Both the position numbers and the translations under genes were made by a program. From Euptelea pleiosperma (taxonomy: Eukaryota; Streptophyta; Magnoliopsida; Ranunculales; Eupteleaceae): a stretch of DNA of 64,000 nt. The notes under the pieces were generated by a model that was not told where the DNA came from, did not search any database, and saw only the letters and a program-made list of their open reading frames with translations. Below are positions 32,141 to 47,400 of this stretch, piece after piece. Every line of letters begins with the position of its first letter. Positions within the stretch are counted from its first letter, which is position 1. The stretch covers positions 21,495 through 85,494 of the forward strand of contig JASUTR010000093.1 of assembly GCA_035048495.1 (NCBI GenBank), given 5' to 3'.

Positions 32141-35100
32141 CTTGTCACTTTTTCGCAACCAGACCTCGTAATTAGACTCAAACTCTTCCATTACTGTTGT
32201 TTCAACACATTTTAAGTGTTGGAGCAAGATTCGGACCAGTCGAATCAAGTTAGCTCCATCTGTGCGTCAACGTCTCAAATTGGACTCAGTTTGTGTGTTA
32301 CATTCCGAAGCCTATAACTTGGGACTTTTTCGCAACCAGATCTCGTAATTGGACTCAAACTCTTCCATCACTGTTGTTTCAACACATTTGAAGTGTTGGA
32401 ACAAGATTCGGGACAGTCGAAACAAGTTAGCTCCATCCGTGCGTCAACGTCTCAAATTGGACTAAGTTTGTGTGTTACATTCCGAAGCCTATAACTTGTC
32501 ACTTTTTCGCAACCAGTGCTCGTAATTGGACTCAAACTCTTCCATTACTTTTGTTTCAACAGATTTGAAGTGTTGGAATAAGATTTGGGTCAGTCGAAAC
32601 AAGTTAGCTCCATCCGTGCGTCAACGTCTCAAATTGGACTCAGTTTGTGTGTTACATTCCGAAGCCTATAACTTGTGACTTTTTCGCAACCAGACCTCGT
32701 AATTAGACTCAAACTCTTCCATTACTATTGTTTCAACACATTTGAAGTGTTGGAGCAAGATTCGGAACAGTCGAAACAAGTTAGCTCGATCCGTGCGTCA
32801 ACGCCTCAAATTGGACTCAGTTTGTGTGTTACATTCCGAAGCCTATAACTTGTGACTTTTTCGCAACCAGACCTCGTAATTGGACTCAAACTATTCCATC
32901 CCTATTGTTTCAACACATTTGAAGTGTTGGAACAACATTCGGGACAGTCGAAACAAGTTAGCTCCATCCGTGCGTCAACGTCTCAAATTGGACTCAGTTT
33001 GTGTGTTACATTCCGAAGCCTATAACTTGTTTCTTTTTCGCAACCAGTGCTCGTAATTGGACTCAAACTCTTCCATTATTTTTGTTTCAACAGATTTGAA
33101 GTGTTGGAATAAGATTTGGGTCAGTCGAAACAAGTTAGCTCCATCCGTGCGTCAACGTCTCAAATTGGACTCAGTTTGTGTGTTACATTCCGAAGCCTAT
33201 AACTTGTGACTTTTTCGCAACCAGACCTCGTAATTGGACTCAAACTCTTCCATCACTATTGTTTCAACACATTTGAAGTGTTGGAATAAGATTTGGGTCA
33301 GTCGAAACAAGTTAGCTCCATCCGTGCGTCAATGTCTCAAATTGGACTCAGTTTGTGTGTTACATTCCGAAGCCTATAACTTGTTACTTTTTCGCAACCA
33401 GTGCTCGTAATTGGACACAAACTCTTCCATTACTTTTGTTTCAACACATTTGAAGTGTTGGAGCAAGATTCGGACCAGTCGAAACAAGTTAGCTCCATCC
33501 GTGCGTCAACGTCTCAAATTGGACTCAGTTTGTGTGTTACATTCCGAAGCCTATAACTTGTGAATTTTTCCCAACCGGACCTCGTAATTAGACTCAAACT
33601 CTTCCATTACTTTTGTTTCAACAGATTTGAAGTGTTGGAATAAGATTTGGGTCAGTCGAAACAAGTTAGCTCCATCCGTGCGTCAACGTCTCAAATTGGA
33701 CTCAGTTTGTGTGTTACATTCCGAAGCCTATAACTTGTGACTTTTTCACAACCAGACCTCGTAATTAGACTCAAACTCTTCCATTACTATTGTTTCAACA
33801 CATTTGAAGTGTTGGAGCAAGATTCGGAACAGTCGAAACAAGTTAGCTCGATCCGTGCGTCAACGCCTCAAATTGGACTCAGTTTGTGTGTTACATTCCG
33901 AAGCCTATAACTTGTGACTTTTTCGCAACCAGACCTCGTAATTGGACTCAAACTCTTCCATCCCTGTTGTTTCAAGACATTTGAAATGTTGGAACAACAT
34001 TCGGGACAGTCGAAACAAGTTAGCTCCATCCGTGCGTCAACGTCTAAAATTGGACTCATTTTTTGTGTTACATTCCGAGCCTATAACTTGTGACTTTTTC
34101 GCAACCAGACCTCGTAATTTGACTCAAACTCTTCCATTACTATTGTTTCAACACATTTGAAGTTTTGGAGCAAGATTCGGACCAGTCGAAACAAGTTAGC
34201 TCCATCCGTGCGTCAACGTCTGAAATTGGACTCAGTTTGTGTGTTACATTCTGAAGCCTATAACTTGTTACTTTTTCGCAACCAGTGCTCGTAATTGGAC
34301 TCAAACTCTTCCATTACTTTTGTTTTAACAGATTTGAAGTGTTGGAATAAGATTTGGGTCAGTCGAAACAAGTTAGCTCCATCCGTGCGTCAACGTCTCA
34401 AATTGGACTCAGTTTGTGTGTTACATTCCGAAGCCTATAACTTGTTACTTTTTCGCAACCAGTGCTCGTAATTGGAATCAAACTCTTCCATTACTTTTGT
34501 TTCAACAGATTTGAAGTGTTGGAATAAGATTTGGGTCAGTCGAAACAAGTTAGCTCCATCCGTGCGTCAACGTCTCAAATTGGACTCAGTTAGTGTGTTA
34601 CATTCCGAAACCTATAACTTGTGACTTTTTCGCAACCAGACCTCGTTATTAGACTCAAACTCTTCCATTACTGTTGTTTCAACACATTTTAAGTGTTGGA
34701 GCAAGATTCGGACCAGTCGAAACAAGTTAGCTCCATCCGTGCGTCAACGTCTCAAATTGGACTCAGTTTGTGTGTTACATTCCGAAGCCTATAACTTGGG
34801 ACTTTTTCGCAACCAGACCTCGTAATTGGACTCAAACTCTTCCATCACTGTTGTTTCAACACATTTGAAGTGTTGGAACAAGATTCGGGACAGTCGAAAC
34901 AAGTTAGCTCCATCCGTGCGTCAACGTCTCAAATTGGACTCAGTTTGTGTGTTACATTCCGAAGCCTATAACTTGTTACTTTTTCGCAACCAGTGCTCGT
35001 AATTGGACTCAAACTCTTCCATTACTTTTGTTTCAACAGATTTGAAGTGTTGGAATAAGATTTGGGTCAGTCGAAACAAGTTAGCTCCATCCGTGCGTCA

Positions 35101-35460
35101 ACGTCTCAAATTGGACTCAGTTTGTGTGTTACATTCCGAAGCCTATAACTTGTGACTTTTTCGCAACCAGACCTCGTAATTAGACTCAAACTCTTCCATT
35201 ACTATTGTTTCAACACATTTGAAGTGTTGGAGCAAGATTCGGAACAGTCGAAACAAGTTAGCTCGATCCGTGCGTCAACGCCTCAAATTGGACTCAGTTT
35301 GTGTGTTACATTCCGAAGCCTATAACTTGTGACTTTTTCGCAACCAGACCTCGTAATTGGACTCAAACTCTTCCATCCCTATTGTTTCAACACATTTGAA
35401 GTGTTGGAACAACATTCGGGACAGTCGAAACAAGTTAGCTCCATCCGTGCGTCAACGTCT
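32140..35460. repeat. Satellite with 14-monomer (2.48-kb) internal duplication
   Basis: The series CATTTTAAG with GGACCAG, then CATCACTGTTG, then CCAGTGCTCG, then CGATCCGTGCG with CAACGCC, appears from about 32160 and again from about 34638, 14 monomers (2478 bp) apart. The two versions differ by scattered substitutions, such as TCGTTATTAGAC near 34644 and CGAATCAAG near 32241. Between them lies a stretch resembling the left block just before the element, including a GTGAATTTTTC monomer near 33560. Confidence 0.65.
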
Positions 35461-38400
35461 CAAATTGGACTCAGTTTGTGTGTTACATTCCGAAGCCTAT
35501 AACTTGTTTCTTTTTCGCAACCAGTGCTCGTAATTGGACGCAAACTCTTCCATTACTTTTGTTTCAACAGATTTGAAGTGTTGGAATAAGATTTGGGTAA
35601 GTCGAAACAAGTTAGCTCCATCCGTGCGTCAACGTCTCAAATTGGACTCAGTTTGTATGTTACATTCCGAAGCCTATAACTTGTGACTTTTTCGCAACCA
35701 GACCTCGTAATTGGACTCAAACTCTTCCATCACTATTGTTTCAACACATTTGAAGTGTTGGAATAAGATTTGGGTCGGTCGAAACAAGTTAGCTCCATCC
35801 GTGCGTCAACGTCTCAAATTGGACTCAGTTTGTGTGTTACATTCCGAAGCCTATAACTTGTTACTTTTTCGCAACCAGTGCTCGTAATTGGACTCAAACT
35901 CTTCCATTACTTTTGTTTCAACACATTTGAAGTGTTGGAGCAAGATTCGGACCAGTCGAAACAAGTTAGCTCCATCCGTGCGTCAACGTCTCAAATTGGA
36001 CTCAGTTTGTGTGTTACATTCCGAAGCCTATAACTTGTGACTTTTTCGCAACCAGACCTCGTAATTGGACTCAAACTCTTCCATCCCTATTGTTTCAACA
36101 CATTTGAAGTGTTGGAACAAGATTCGGGACAGTCGAAACAAGTTAGCTCCATCCGTGCGTCAACGTCTCAAATTGGACTCATTTTGTGTGTTACATTCCG
36201 AAGCCTATAACTTGTGACTTTTTCGCAACCAGACCTCGTAATTGGACTCAAACTCTTATATCACTATTGTTTCAAAACATTTGAAGTGTTGGAACAAGAT
36301 TCGGGACAATCGAAACAAGTTAGCTCCATCCGTGCGTCAACGTCTCAAATTGGACTCATTTTGTGTGTTACATTCCGAAGCCTATAACTTGTAACTCTTT
36401 CGCAACCAGACCTCGTAATTAGACTCAAACTCTTCCATTACTATTGTTTCAACACATTTGAAGTGTTGGAGCAAGATTCGGACCAGTCGAAACAAGTTAG
36501 CTCCATCCGTGCGTCAACGTCTGAAATTGGACTCAGTTTGTGTGTTACATTCCGAAGCCTATAACTTGTTACTTTTTCGCAACCAGTGCTCGTAATTGGA
36601 CTCAAACTCTTCCATTACGATTGTTTCAACAGATTTGAAGTGTTGGAATAAGATTTGGGTCAGTCGAAACAAGTTAGCTCCATCCGTGCGTCAACGTCTC
36701 AAATTGGACTCAGTTTGTGTGTTACATTCCGAAGCCTATAACTTGTTACTTTTTCGTAACCAGTGCTCGTAATTGGACTCAAACTCTTCCATTACTTTTG
36801 TTTCAACAGATTTGAAGTGTTGGAATAAGATTTGGGTCAGTCGAAACAAGTTAGCTCCATCCGTGCGTCAACGTCTCAAATTGGACTCAGTTTGTGTGTT
36901 ACATTCCGAAGCCTATAACTTGTGACTTTTTCGCAACCAGACCTCGTAATTGGACTCAAACTCTTCCATCACTATTGTTTCAACACATTTGAAGTGTTGG
37001 AATAAGATTTGGGTCAGTCGAAACAAGTTAGCTCCATCCGTGCGTCAACGTCTCAAATTGGACTCAGTTTGTGTGTTACATTCCGAAACCTATAACTTGT
37101 TACTTTTTCGCAACCAGTGCTCGTAATTGGACTCAAACTCTTCCATTATTTTTGTTTCAACACATTTGAAGTGTTGGAGCAAGATTCGGACCAGTCGAAA
37201 CAAGTTAGCTCCATCCGTGCGTCAACGTCTCAAATTGGACTCAGTTTGTGTGTTACATTCCGAAGCCTATAACTTGTGAATTTTTCGCAACCGGACCTCG
37301 TAATTAGACTCAAACTCTTCCATTACTATTGTTTCAACACATTTGAAGTGTTGGAGTAAGATTCGGAACAGTCGAAACAAGTTAGCTCCATCCGTGCGTC
37401 AACGTCTCAAATTGGACTCAGTTTGTGTGTTACATTCCGAAGCCTATAACTTGTGACTTTTTCGCAACCAGACCTCGTAATTGGACTCAAACTCTTCCAT
37501 CCCTATTGTTCAACACATTTGAAGTGTTGGAACAACATTCGGGACAGTCGAAACAAGTTAGCTCCATCCGTGCGTCAACGTCTCAAATTGGACTCAGTTT
37601 GTGTGTTACATTCCGAAGCCTATAACTTGTGACTTTTTCGCAACCAGACCTCGTAATTGGACTCAAACTCTTCCATCCCTATTGTTTCAAGACATTTGAA
37701 GTGTTGGAACAACATTCGGGACAGTCGAAACAAGTTAGCTCCATCCGTGCGTCAACGTCTCAAATTGGACTCAGTTTGTGTGTTACATTCCGAGCCTATA
37801 ACTTGGGACTTTTTCGCAACCAGACCTCGTAATTGGACTCAAACTCTTCCATCACTGTTGTTTCAACACATTTGAAGTGTTGGAACAAGATTCGGGACAG
37901 TCGAAACAAGTTAGCTCCATCCGTGCGTCAACGTCTCAAATTGGACTCAGTTTGTGTGTTACATTCCGAAGCCTATAACTTGTTACTTTTTCGCAACCAG
38001 TGCTCGTAATTGGACTCAAACTCTTCAATTACTTTTGTTTCAACAGATTTGAAGTGTTGGAATAAGATTTGGGTCAGTCGAAACAAGTTAGCTCCATCCG
38101 TGCGTCAACGTCTCAAATTGGACTCAGTTTGTGTGTTACATTCCGAAGCCTATAACTTGTGACTTTTTCGCAACCAGACCTCGTAATTAGACTCAAACTC
38201 TTCCATTACTATTGTTTCAACACATTTGAAGTGTTGGAGCAAGATTCGGAACAGTCGAAACAAGTTAGCTCGATCCGTGCGTCAACGCCTCAAATTGGAC
38301 TCAGTTTGTGTGTTACATTCCGAAGCCTATAACTTGTGACTTTTTCGCAACCAGACCTCGTAATTGGACTCAAACTCTTCCATCCATATTGTTTCAACAC

Positions 38401-41400
38401 ATTTGAAGTGTTGGAACAACATTCGGGACAGTCGAAACAAGTTAGCTCCATCCGTGCGTCAACGTCTCAAATTGGACTCAGTTTGTGCGTTACATTCCGA
38501 AGCCTATAACTTGTTTCTTTTTCGCAACCAGTGCTCGTAATTGGACTCAAACTCTTCCATTACTTTTGTTTCAACAGATTTGAAGTGTTGGAATAAGATT
38601 TGGGTCAGTCGAAACAAGTTAGCTCCATCCGTGCGTCAACGTCTCAAATTGGACTCAGTTTGTGTGTTACATTCCGAAGCCTATAACTTGTGACTTTTTC
38701 GCAACCAGACCTCGTAATTAGACTCAAACTCTTCCATTACTATTGTTTCAACACATTTGAAGTGTTGGAGCAAGATTCGGAACAGTCGAAACAAGTTAGC
38801 TCGATCCGTGCGTCAACGCCTCAAATTGGACTCAGTTTGTGTGTTACATTCCGAAGCCTATAACTTGTGACTTTTTCGCAACCAGACCTCGTAATTGGAC
38901 TCAAACTCTTCCATCCCTATTGTTTCAACACATTTGAAGTGTTGGAACAACATTCGGGACAGTCGAAACAAGTTAGCTCCATCCGTGCGTCAACGTCTCA
39001 AATTGGACTCAGTTTGTGTGTTACATTCCGAAGCCTATAACTTGTTTCTTTTTCGCAACCAGTGCTCGTAATTGGACTCAAACTCTTCCATTACTTTTGT
39101 TTCAACAGATTTGAAGTGTTGGAATAAGATTTGGGTAAGTCGAAACAAGTTAGCTCCATCCGTGCGTCAACGTCTCAAATTGGACTCAGTTTGTATGTTA
39201 CATTCCGAAGCCTATAACTTGTGACTTTTTCGCAACCAGACCTCGTAATTGGACTCAAACTCTTCCATCACTATTGTTTCAACACATTTGAAGTGTTGGA
39301 ATAAGATTTGGGTCAGTCGAAACAAGTTAGCTCCATCCGTGCGTCAACGTCTCAAATTGGACTCAGTTTGTGTGTTACATTCCGAAGCCTATAACTTGTT
39401 ACTTTTTCGCAACCAGTGCTCGTAATTGGACTCAAACTCTTCCATTACTTTTGTTTCAACACATTTGAAGAGTTGGAGCAAGATTCGGACCAGTCGAAAC
39501 AAGTTAGCTCCATCCGTGCGTCAACGTCTCAAATTGGACTCAGTTTGTGTGTTACATTCCGAAGCCTATAACTTGTGACTTTTTCGCAACCAGACCTCGT
39601 AATTGGACTCAAACTCTTCCATCCCTATTGTTTCAACACATTTGAAGTGTTGGAACAAGATTCGGGACAGTCGAAACAAGTTAGCTCCATCCGTGCGTCA
39701 ACGTCTCAAATTGGACTCATTTTGTGTGTTACATTCCGAAGCCTATAACTTGTGACTTTTTCGCAACCAGACCTCGTAATTGGACTCAAACTCTTATATC
39801 ACTATTGTTTCAAAACATTTGAAGTGTTGGAACAAGATTCGGGACAATCGAAACAAGTTAGCTCCATCCGTGCGTCAACGTCTCAAATTGGACTCATTTT
39901 GTGTGTTACATTCCGAAGCCTATAACTTGTAACTCTTTCGCAACCAGACCTCGTAATTAGACTCAAACTCTTCCATTACTATTGTTTCAACACATTTGAA
40001 GTGTTGGAGCAAGATTCGGACCAGTCGAAACAAGTTAGCTCCATCCGTGCGTCAACGTCTGAAATTGGACTCAGTTTGTGTGTTACATTCCGAAGCCTAT
40101 AACTTGTTACTTTTTCGCAACCAGTGCTCGTAATTGGACTCAAACTCTTCCATTACTATTGTTTCAACAGATTTGAAGTGTTGGAATAAGATTTGGGTCA
40201 GTCGAAACAAGTTAGCTCCATCCGTGCGTCAACGTCTCAAATTGGACTCAGTTTGTGTGTTACATTCCGAAGCCTATAACTTGTTACTTTTTCGTAACCA
40301 GTGCTCGTAATTGGACTCAAACTCTTCCATTACTTTTGTTTCAACAGATTTGAAGTGTTGGAATAAGATTTGGGTCAGTCGAAACAAGTTAGCTCCATCC
40401 GTGCGTCAACGTCTCAAATTGGACTCAGTTTGTGTGTTACATTCCGAAGCCTATAACTTGTGACTTTTTCGCAACCAGACCTCGTAATTGGACTCAAACT
40501 CTTCCATCACTATTGTTTCAACACATTTGAAGTGTTGGAATAAGATTTGGGTCAGTCGAAACAAGTTAGCTCCATCCGTGCGTCAACGTCTCAAATTGGA
40601 CTCAGTTTGTGTGTTACATTCCGAAAGCCTATAACTTGTTACTTTTTCGCAACCAGTGCTCGTAATTGGACTCAAACTCTTCCATTATTTTTGTTTCAAC
40701 ACATTTGAAGTGTTGGAGCAAGATTCGGACCAGTCGAAACAAGTTAGCTCCATCCGTGCGTCAACGTCTCAAATTGGACTCAGTTTGTGTGTTACATTCC
40801 GAAGCCTATAACTTGTGAATTTTTCGCAACCGGACCTCGTAATTAGACTCAAACTCTTCCATTACTATTGTTTCAACACATTTGAAGTGTTGGAGTAAGA
40901 TTCGGAACAGTCGAAACAAGTTAGCTCCATCCGTGCGTCAACGTCTCAAATTGGACTCAGTTTGTGTGTTACATTCCGAAGCCTATAACTTGTGACTTTT
41001 TCGCAACCAGACCTCGTAATTGGACTCAAACTCTTCCATCCCTATTGTTCCAACACATTTGAAGTGTTGGAACAACATTCGGGACAGTCGAAACAAGTTA
41101 GCTCCATCCGTGCGTCAACGTCTCAAATTGGACTCAGTTTGTGTGTTACATTCCGAAGCCTATAACTTGTGACTTTTTCGCAACCAGACCTCGTAATTGG
41201 ACTCAAACTCTTCCATCCCTATTGTTTCAAGACATTTGAAATGTTGGAACAACATTCGGGACAGTCGAAACAAGTTAGCTCCATCCGTGCGTCAACGTCT
41301 CAAATTGGACTCATTTTGTGTGTTACATTCCGAGCCTATAACTTGGGACTTTTTCGCAACCAGACCTCGTAATTGGACTCAAACTCTTCCATCACTGTTG

Positions 41401-44400
41401 TTTCAACACATTTGAAGTGTTGGAACAAGATTCGGGACAGTCGAAACAAGTTAGCTCCATCCGTGCGTCAACGTCTCAAATTGGACTCAGTTTGTGTGTT
41501 ACATTCCGAAGCCTATAACTTGTTACTTTTTCGCAACCAGTGCTCGTAATTGGACTCAAACTCTTCAATTACTTTTGTTTCAACAGATTTGAAGTGTTGG
41601 AATAAGATTTGGGTCAGTCGAAACAAGTTAGCTCCATCCGTGCGTCAACGTCTCAAATTGGACTCAGTTTGTGTGTTACATTCCGAAGCCTATAACTTGT
41701 GACTTTTTCGCAACCAGACCTCGTAATTAGATTCAAACTCTTCCATTACTATTGTTTCAACACATTTGAAGTGTTGGAGCAAGATTCGGAACAGTCGAAA
41801 CAAGTTAGCTCTATCCGTGCGTCAACGCCTCAAATTGGACTCAGTTTGTGTGTTACATTCCGAAGCCTATAACTTGTGACTTTTTCGCAACCAGACCTCG
41901 TAATTGGACTCAAACTCTTCCATCCATATTGTTTCAACACATTTGAAGTGTTGGAACAACATTCGGGACAGTCGAAACAAGTTAGCTCCATCCGTGCGTC
42001 AACGTCTCAAATTGGACTCAGTTTGTGCGTTACATTCCGAAGCCTATAACTTGTTTCTTTTTCGCAACCAGTGCTCGTAATTGGACTCAAACTCTTCCAT
42101 TACTTTTGTTTCAACAGATTTGAAGTGTTGGAATAAGATTTGGGTCAGTCGAAACAAGTTAGCTCCATCCGTGCGTCAACGTCTCAAATTGGACTCAGTT
42201 TGTGTGTTACATTCCGAAGCCTATAACTTGTGACTTTTTCGCAACCAGACCTCGTAATTAGACTCAAACTCTTCCATTACTATTGTTTCAACACATTTGA
42301 AGTGTTGGAGCAAGATTCGGAACAGTCGAAACAAGTTAGCTCGATCCGTGCGTCAACGCCTCAAATTGGACTCAGTTTGTGTGTTACATTCCGAAGCCTA
42401 TAACTTGTGACTTTTTCGCAACCAGACCTCGTAATTGGACTCAAACTCTTCCATCCCTATTGTTTCAACACATTTGAAGTGTTGGAACAACATTCGGGAC
42501 AGTCGAAACAAGTTAGCTCCATCCGTGCGTCAACGTCTCAAATTGGACTCAGTTTGTGTGTTACATTCCGAAGCCTATAACTTGTTACTTTTTCGTAACC
42601 AGTGCTCGTAATTGGACTCAAACTCTTCCATTACTTTTGTTTCAACAGATTTGAAGTGTTGGAATAAGATTTGGGTCAGTCGAAACAAGTTAGCTCCATC
42701 CGTGCGTCAACGTCTCAAATTGGACTCAGTTTGTGTGTTACATTCCGAAGCCTATAACTTGTTACTTTTTCGCAACCAGTGCTCGTAATTGGACTCAAAC
42801 TCTTCAATTACTTTTGTTTCAAAACATTTGAAGTGTTGGAACAAGATTCGGGACAATCGAAACAAGTTAGCTCCATCCGTGCGTCAACGTCTCAAATTGG
42901 ACTCATTTTGTGTGTTACATTCCGAAGCCTATAACTTGTAACTCTTTCGCAACCAGACCTCGTAATTAGACTCAAACTCTTCCATTACTATTGTTTCAAC
43001 ACATTTGAAGTGTTGGAGCAAGATTCGGACCAGTCGAAACAAGTTAGCTCCATCCGTGCGTCAACGTCTGAAATTGGACTCAGTTTGTGTGTTACATTCC
43101 GAAGCCTATAACTTGTTACTTTTTCGCAACCAGTGCTCGTAATTGGACTCAAACTCTTCCATTACTATTGTTTCAACAGATTTGAAGTGTTGGAATAAGA
43201 TTTGGGTCAGTCGAAACAAGTTAGCTCCATCCGTGCGTCAACGTCTCAAATTGGACTCAGTTTGTGTGTTACATTCCGAAGCCTATAACTTGTTACTTTT
43301 TCGTAACCAGTGCTCGTAATTGGACTCAAACTCTTCCATCCCTATTGTTTCAACACATTTGAAGTGTTGGAACAACATTCGGGACAGTCGAAACAAGTTA
43401 GCTCCATCCGTGCGTCAACGTCTCAAATTGGACTCAGTTTGTGTGTTACATTCCGAAGCCTATAACTTGTGACTTTTTCGCAACCAGACCTCGTAATTGG
43501 ACTCAAACTCTTCCATCACTATTGTTTCAACACATTTGAAGTGTTGGAATAAGATTTGGGTCAGTCGAAACAAGTTAGCTCCATCCGTGCGTCAACGTCT
43601 CAAATTGGACTCAGTTTGTGTGTTACATTCCGAAACCTATAACTTGTTACTTTTTCGCAACCAGTGCTCGTAATTGGACTCAAACTCTTCCATTATTTTG
43701 TTTCAACACATTTGAAGTGTTGGAGCAAGATTCGGACCAGTCGAAACAAGTTAGCTCCATCCGTGCGTCAACGTCTCAAATTGGACTCAGTTTGTGTGTT
43801 ACATTCCGAAGCCTATAACTTGTGAATTTTTCGCAACCGGACCTCGTAATTAGACTCAAACTCTTCCATTACTATTGTTTCAACACATTTGAAGTGTTGG
43901 AGTAAGATTCGGAACAGTCGAAACAAGTTAGCTCCATCCGTGCGTCAACGTCTCAAATTGGACTCAGTTTGTGTGTTACATTCCGAAGCCTATAACTTGT
44001 GACTTTTTCGCAACCAGACCTCGTAATTGGACTCAAACTCTTCCATCCCTATTGTTCCAACACATTTGAAGTGTTGGAACAACATTCGGGACAGTCGAAA
44101 CAAGTTAGCTCCATCCGTGCGTCAACGTCTCAAATTGGACTCAGTTTGTGTGTTACATTCCGAAGCCTATAACTTGTGACTTTTTCGCAACCAGACCTCG
44201 TAATTGGACTCAAACTCTTCCATCCCTATTGTTTCAAGACATTTGAAATGTTGGAACAACATTCGGGACAGTCGAAACAAGTTAGCTCCATCCGTGCGTC
44301 AACGTCTCAAATTGGACTCATTTTGTGTGTTACATTCCGAGCCTATAACTTGGGACTTTTTCGCAACCAGACCTCGTAATTGGACTCAAACTCTTCCATC

Positions 44401-47400
44401 ACTGTTGTTTCAACACATTTGAAGTGTTGGAACAAGATTCGGGACAGTCGAAACAAGTTAGCTCCATCCGTGCGTCAACGTCTCAAATTGGACTCAGTTT
44501 GTGTGTTACATTCCGAAGCCTATAACTTGTTACTTTTTCGCAACCAGTGCTCGTAATTGGACTCAAACTCTTCAATTACTTTTGTTTCAACAGATTTGAA
44601 GTGTTGGAATAAGATTTGGGTCAGTCGAAACAAGTTAGCTCCATCCGTGCGTCAACGTCTCAAATTGGACTCAGTTTGTGTGTTACATTCCGAAGCCTAT
44701 AACTTGTGACTTTTTCGCAACCAGACCTCGTAATTAGATTCAAACTCTTCCATTACTATTGTTTCAACACATTTGAAGTGTTGGAGCAAGATTCGGAACA
44801 GTCGAAACAAGTTAGCTCTATCCGTGCGTCAACGCCTCAAATTGGACTCAGTTTGTGTGTTACATTCCGAAGCCTATAACTTGTGACTTTTTCGCAACCA
44901 GACCTCGTAATTGGACTCAAACTCTTCCATCCATATTGTTTCAACACATTTGAAGTGTTGGAACAACATTCGGGACAGTCGAAACAAGTTAGCTCCATCC
45001 GTGCGTCAACGTCTCAAATTGGACTCAGTTTGTGCGTTACATTCCGAAGCCTATAACTTGTTTCTTTTTCGCAACCAGTGCTCGTAATTGGACTCAAACT
45101 CTTCCATTACTTTTGTTTCAACAGATTTGAAGTGTTGGAATAAGATTTGGGTCAGTCGAAACAAGTTAGCTCCATCCGTGCGTCAACGTCTCAAATTGGA
45201 CTCAGTTTGTGTGTTACATTCCGAAGCCTATAACTTGTGACTTTTTCGCAACCAGACCTCGTAATTAGACTCAAACTCTTCCATTACTATTGTTTCAACA
45301 CATTTGAAGTGTTGGAGCAAGATTCGGAACAGTCGAAACAAGTTAGCTCGATCCGTGCGTCAACGCCTCAAATTGGACTCAGTTTGTGTGTTACATTCCG
45401 AAGCCTATAACTTGTGACTTTTTCGCAACCAGACCTCGTAATTGGACTCAAACTCTTCCATCCCTATTGTTTCAACACATTTGAAGTGTTGGAACAACAT
45501 TCGGGACAGTCGAAACAAGTTAGCTCCATCCGTGCGTCAACGTCTCAAATTGGACTCAGTTTGTGTGTTACATTCCGAAGCCTATAACTTGTTTCTTTTT
45601 CGCAACCAGTGCTCGTAATTGGACGCAAACTCTTCCATTACTTTTGTTTCAACAGATTTGAAGTGTTGGAATAAGATTTGGGTAAGTCGAAACAAGTTAG
45701 CTCCATCCGTGCGTCAACGTCTCAAATTGGACTCAGTTTGTATGTTACATTCCGAAGCCTATAACTTGTGACTTTTTCGCAACCAGACCTCGTAATTGGA
45801 CTCAAACTCTTCCATCACTATTGTTTCAACACATTTGAAGTGTTGGAATAAGATTTGGGTCGGTCGAAACAAGTTAGCTCCATCCGTGCGTCAACGTCTC
45901 AAATTGGACTCAGTTTGTGTGTTACATTCCGAAGCCTATAACTTGTTACTTTTTCGCAACCAGTGCTCGTAATTGGACTCAAACTCTTCCATTACTTTTG
46001 TTTCAACACATTTGAAGTGTTGGAGCAAGATTCGGACCAGTCGAAACAAGTTAGCTCCATCCGTGCGTCAACGTCTCAAATTGGACTCAGTTTGTGTGTT
46101 ACATTCCGAAGCCTATAACTTGTGACTTTTTCGCAACCAGACCTCGTAATTGGACTCAAACTCTTCCATCCCTATTGTTTCAACACATTTGAAGTGTTGG
46201 AACAAGATTCGGGACAGTCGAAACAAGTTAGCTCCATCCGTGCGTCAACGTCTCAAATTGGACTCATTTTGTGTGTTACATTCCGAAGCCTATAACTTGT
46301 GACTTTTTCGCAACCAGACCTCGTAATTGGACTCAAACTCTTATATCACTATTGTTTCAAAACATTTGAAGTGTTGGAACAAGATTCGGGACAGTCGAAA
46401 CAAGTTAGCTCCATCCGTGCGTCAACGTCTCAAATTGGACTCATTTTGTGTGTTACATTCCGAAGCCTATAACTTGTAACTCTTTCGCAACCAGACCTCG
46501 TAATTAGACTCAAACTCTTCCATTACTATTGTTTCAACACATTTGAAGTGTTGGAGCAAGATTCGGACCAGTCGAAACAAGTTAGCTCCATCCGTGCGTC
46601 AACGTCTGAAATTGGACTCAGTTTGTGTGTTACATTCCGAAGCCTATAACTTGTTACTTTTTCGCAACCAGTGCTCGTAATTGGACTCAAACTCTTCCAT
46701 TACTATTGTTTCAACAGATTTGAAGTGTTGGAATAAGATTTGGGTCAGTCGAAACAAGTTAGCTCCATCCGTGCGTCAACGTCTCAAATTGGACTCAGTT
46801 TGTGTGTTACATTCCGAAGCCTATAACTTGTTACTTTTTCGTAACCAGTGCTCGTAATTGGACTCAAACTCTTCCATTACTTTTGTTTCAACAGATTTGA
46901 AGTGTTGGAATAAGATTTGGGTCAGTCGAAACAAGTTAGCTCCATCCGTGCGTCAACGTCTCAAATTGGACTCAGTTTGTGTGTTACATTCCGAAGCCTA
47001 TAACTTGTGACTTTTTCGCAACCAGACCTCGTAATTGGACTCAAACTCTTCCATCACTATTGTTTCAACACATTTGAAGTGTTGGAATAAGATTTGGGTC
47101 AGTCGAAACAAGTTAGCTCCATCCGTGCGTCAACGTCTCAAATTGGACTCAGTTTGTGTGTTACATTCCGAAAGCCTATAACTTGTTACTTTTTCGCAAC
47201 CAGTGCTCGTAATTGGACTCAAACTCTTCCATTATTTTTGTTTCAACACATTTGAAGTGTTGGAGCAAGATTCGGACCAGTCGAAACAAGTTAGCTCCAT
47301 CCGTGCGTCAACGTCTCAAATTGGACTCAGTTTGTGTGTTACATTCCGAAGCCTATAACTTGTTACTTTTTCGCAACCAGTGCTCGTAATTGGACTCAAA

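Noticed and set aside
1604..46341. Equal 6547-bp offsets in the left block (1604 to 8151) and in the 20+17-monomer HOR (39794 to 46341)
   Set aside because: Both are 37 monomers minus 2 bp, but the marker sets differ; probably coincidence.
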